From RUG754 sp964345365 (lineage in GTDB: Bacteria; Bacillota; Clostridia; Peptostreptococcales; Anaerovoracaceae), in NCBI GenBank assembly GCA_964345365.1, contig CAYFQR010000042.1, positions 1 to 8,672 of the forward strand: a stretch of DNA of 8,672 nucleotides, read 5' to 3'. The first letter of the stretch is position 1; every line of letters begins with the position of its first letter. The translations under genes were made by a program, and so were the position numbers. Positions 7,862 through 8,672 of this stretch are shown here, in pieces. The notes under the pieces were generated by a model. It was not told the DNA's origin, searched no databases, and saw nothing but the letters and a program-made list of their open reading frames with translations.

Positions 7862-7910
7862 AAAAAATAAAAAGCCCGAAAGATGTACTTGCCAATGCTT
7901 CCGGGCTCTT
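7862..7910 (-). terminator. Intrinsic terminator / attenuator between rplL and rpoB
   Basis: On the minus strand AGCCCGGAAG (7907-7898) pairs with CTTTCGGGCT (7882-7873), a 10-bp stem including one G-U pair, with a 15-base loop. Three further weak pairs (G-U, A-U, A-U) can extend the base. It is followed by TTTT-A-TTTTTT down to 7862, a good U-tract. It lies about 37 bases after the rplL stop. In E. coli a partial terminator sits at the same place and lowers rpoBC expression relative to L12; the same role is inferred here. From sequence alone I cannot tell whether termination is partial or complete. Confidence 0.85.
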
Positions 7911-7946
7911 ATGGTTCATTTCAGTTTCAAATTCGCTTGAAGGTTA

Positions 7947-8309
7947 TTATTTGAGAACTACTTCCGCTCCGACTTCTTCAAGCTGCGCCTTTATTGCTTC
8001 CGCTTCAGCCTTTTCGATGCCTTCCTTAACGTTTGCAGGTGCTCCGTCAACTAAATCCTTAGCTTCCTTGAGTCCTAAGCCTGTAATTTCTCTTACTGTC
8101 TTGATAACCTTAATCTTTTCAGCTCCGACAGCCTGGAGAACTACTGTAAACTCGGACTGTTCCTCAGCTTCGGCCACTACTGCCGCACCTGCAACTGCCA
8201 CAGGAGCTGCAGCGGATACGCCGAACTCTTCTTCACAAGCCTTAACCAATTCGTTTAATTCTAAAACTGTCATATTTTTTATAGCTTCAATAATCTGTTC
8301 CTTATTCAT
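7947..8309 (-). CDS. rplL: 50S ribosomal protein L7/L12
   Basis: L7/L12 is the multi-copy stalk protein of the large ribosomal subunit; it recruits and stimulates the translation GTPases such as EF-Tu and EF-G. The protein is 120 residues, the usual length. Residues 1-31 form the dimerisation and L10-binding domain (MNKEQIIEAIKNMTVLELNE). Residues 32-52 are the Ala/Val-rich flexible hinge. Residues 53-120 are the globular GTPase-contact domain, with the signature TGLGLKEAKDLVDGAP and the ending GAEVVLK. C25 in VKACEEEFG is a single cysteine in the N-terminal domain. The ATG at 8309 is preceded by AAAGGA (8323-8318) with eight bases between. It follows rplJ by 41 bases, and a terminator-like hairpin follows it. 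Confidence 0.99.
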   Translation of the reverse strand: MNKEQIIEAIKNMTVLELNELVKACEEEFGVSAAAPVAVAGAAVVAEAEEQSEFTVVLQAVGAEKIKVIKTVREITGLGLKEAKDLVDGAPANVKEGIEKAEAEAIKAQLEEVGAEVVLK

Positions 8310-8350
8310 GATAAATATCCTTTCTTACTTAAATGATTATTTGTTTTAAT

Positions 8351-8672
8351 TTATTCCGCTTTCGCATCTGCGATAGCTTGGAATGTTCTGACTGCCTTTG
8401 ATACCGGGCTCTGGATTGAACCCATAAACTTCGCGATGAGTGTTTCTCTTGAAGGGATGTTCGCAATAGCTTTGATTCCCTCTGTATCGAAGTAGTTACC
8501 TTCTACGACACCTGCTTTGAACTCCATCTTCTTAAAGCTCGTAATAATCTCGTTTAAGATTCTTGCAGGGGCTGTAGCATCTTCTTTTGAAATAGCGAGT
8601 GCGCTCGGTCCGTCAAGAACTTCTGCTAATGGAGCGAACTCCGTCCCCTCGATAGCTCTCTTGATGAGCGTG
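8351..8672 (-). CDS. rplJ: 50S ribosomal protein L10, C-terminal part (runs off the window)
   Basis: L10 anchors the L12 dimers to the large ribosomal subunit through its long C-terminal helix, and in many bacteria represses its own operon by binding the leader RNA. The window holds the last 106 codons, read from base 8671 down to the TAA at 8353-8351. The visible protein starts TLIKRAIEGTEFAPL and contains the family landmarks LDGPSALAISKEDA, ARILNEI and IPSRETLIAKFMGSIQSPVS. It ends with a helix FQAIADAKAE, the L12-binding region. The start codon and the L10-binding leader are beyond the window, so autoregulation cannot be assessed. No stop or frameshift is seen. I translated this region by hand. 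Confidence 0.97.
   Translation of the reverse strand, partial: TLIKRAIEGTEFAPLAEVLDGPSALAISKEDATAPARILNEIITSFKKMEFKAGVVEGNYFDTEGIKAIANIPSRETLIAKFMGSIQSPVSKAVRTFQAIADAKAE

Noticed and set aside
7951..8349. 132-codon plus-strand ORF opposite rplL
   Set aside because: Mirror frame of the Ala/Glu/Lys-rich rplL gene, giving a Ser/Ala/Thr-rich low-complexity product; not a plausible gene.

Overview
This window is a core housekeeping locus. All genes lie on the minus strand in the order rplJ (3' part) - rplL - rpoB - rpoC - rpsL (5' part). It therefore joins the end of the L10/L12 ribosomal stalk operon, the two large RNA polymerase subunits, and the beginning of the str operon. The gene order, strong AGGAGG-type ribosome binding sites, the Firmicute-like rifampicin region of RpoB (PLAELTH) and the long-form start of S12 all point to Bacillota. 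The RpoB insertion before LSPKH and the L12 VKACEEEFGVSAAAPV segment favour a Clostridia-type member. I cannot name a genus. A run of ten N inside rpoC shows that this is a scaffolded draft assembly.

Layout, following transcription from high to low coordinates. 8672-8351 is the last 106 codons of rplJ. 8350-8310 is a short spacer, then rplL (8309-7947). The 7946-7676 spacer of about 270 bp holds an intrinsic terminator or attenuator (7910-7862), an AT-rich block with small repeats, a candidate promoter with a perfect -35 box (7791-7763), a small leader hairpin and the rpoB ribosome binding site. rpoB (7675-3983) overlaps rpoC (3990-302) by 8 bases. The 301-118 spacer has no visible rpoC terminator. 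It carries a strong candidate promoter for rpsL, followed by a structured leader and the rpsL ribosome binding site. rpsL starts at 117 and leaves the window after 39 codons.

How it works together: L10 and L12 form the ribosomal stalk, which is needed in several copies per ribosome. Beta and beta' form the polymerase catalytic core and are needed in smaller amounts. The terminator after rplL, followed by a separate promoter, gives a simple way to set these levels independently. The rpoB-rpoC overlap should keep the two large subunits matched. The rpsL promoter lets the str operon run independently of rpoBC.

I found no new defence, mobile or biosynthetic system. The points worth a second look are the regulatory spacers, the mis-sized gap in rpoC, and the rpoC 3' end.
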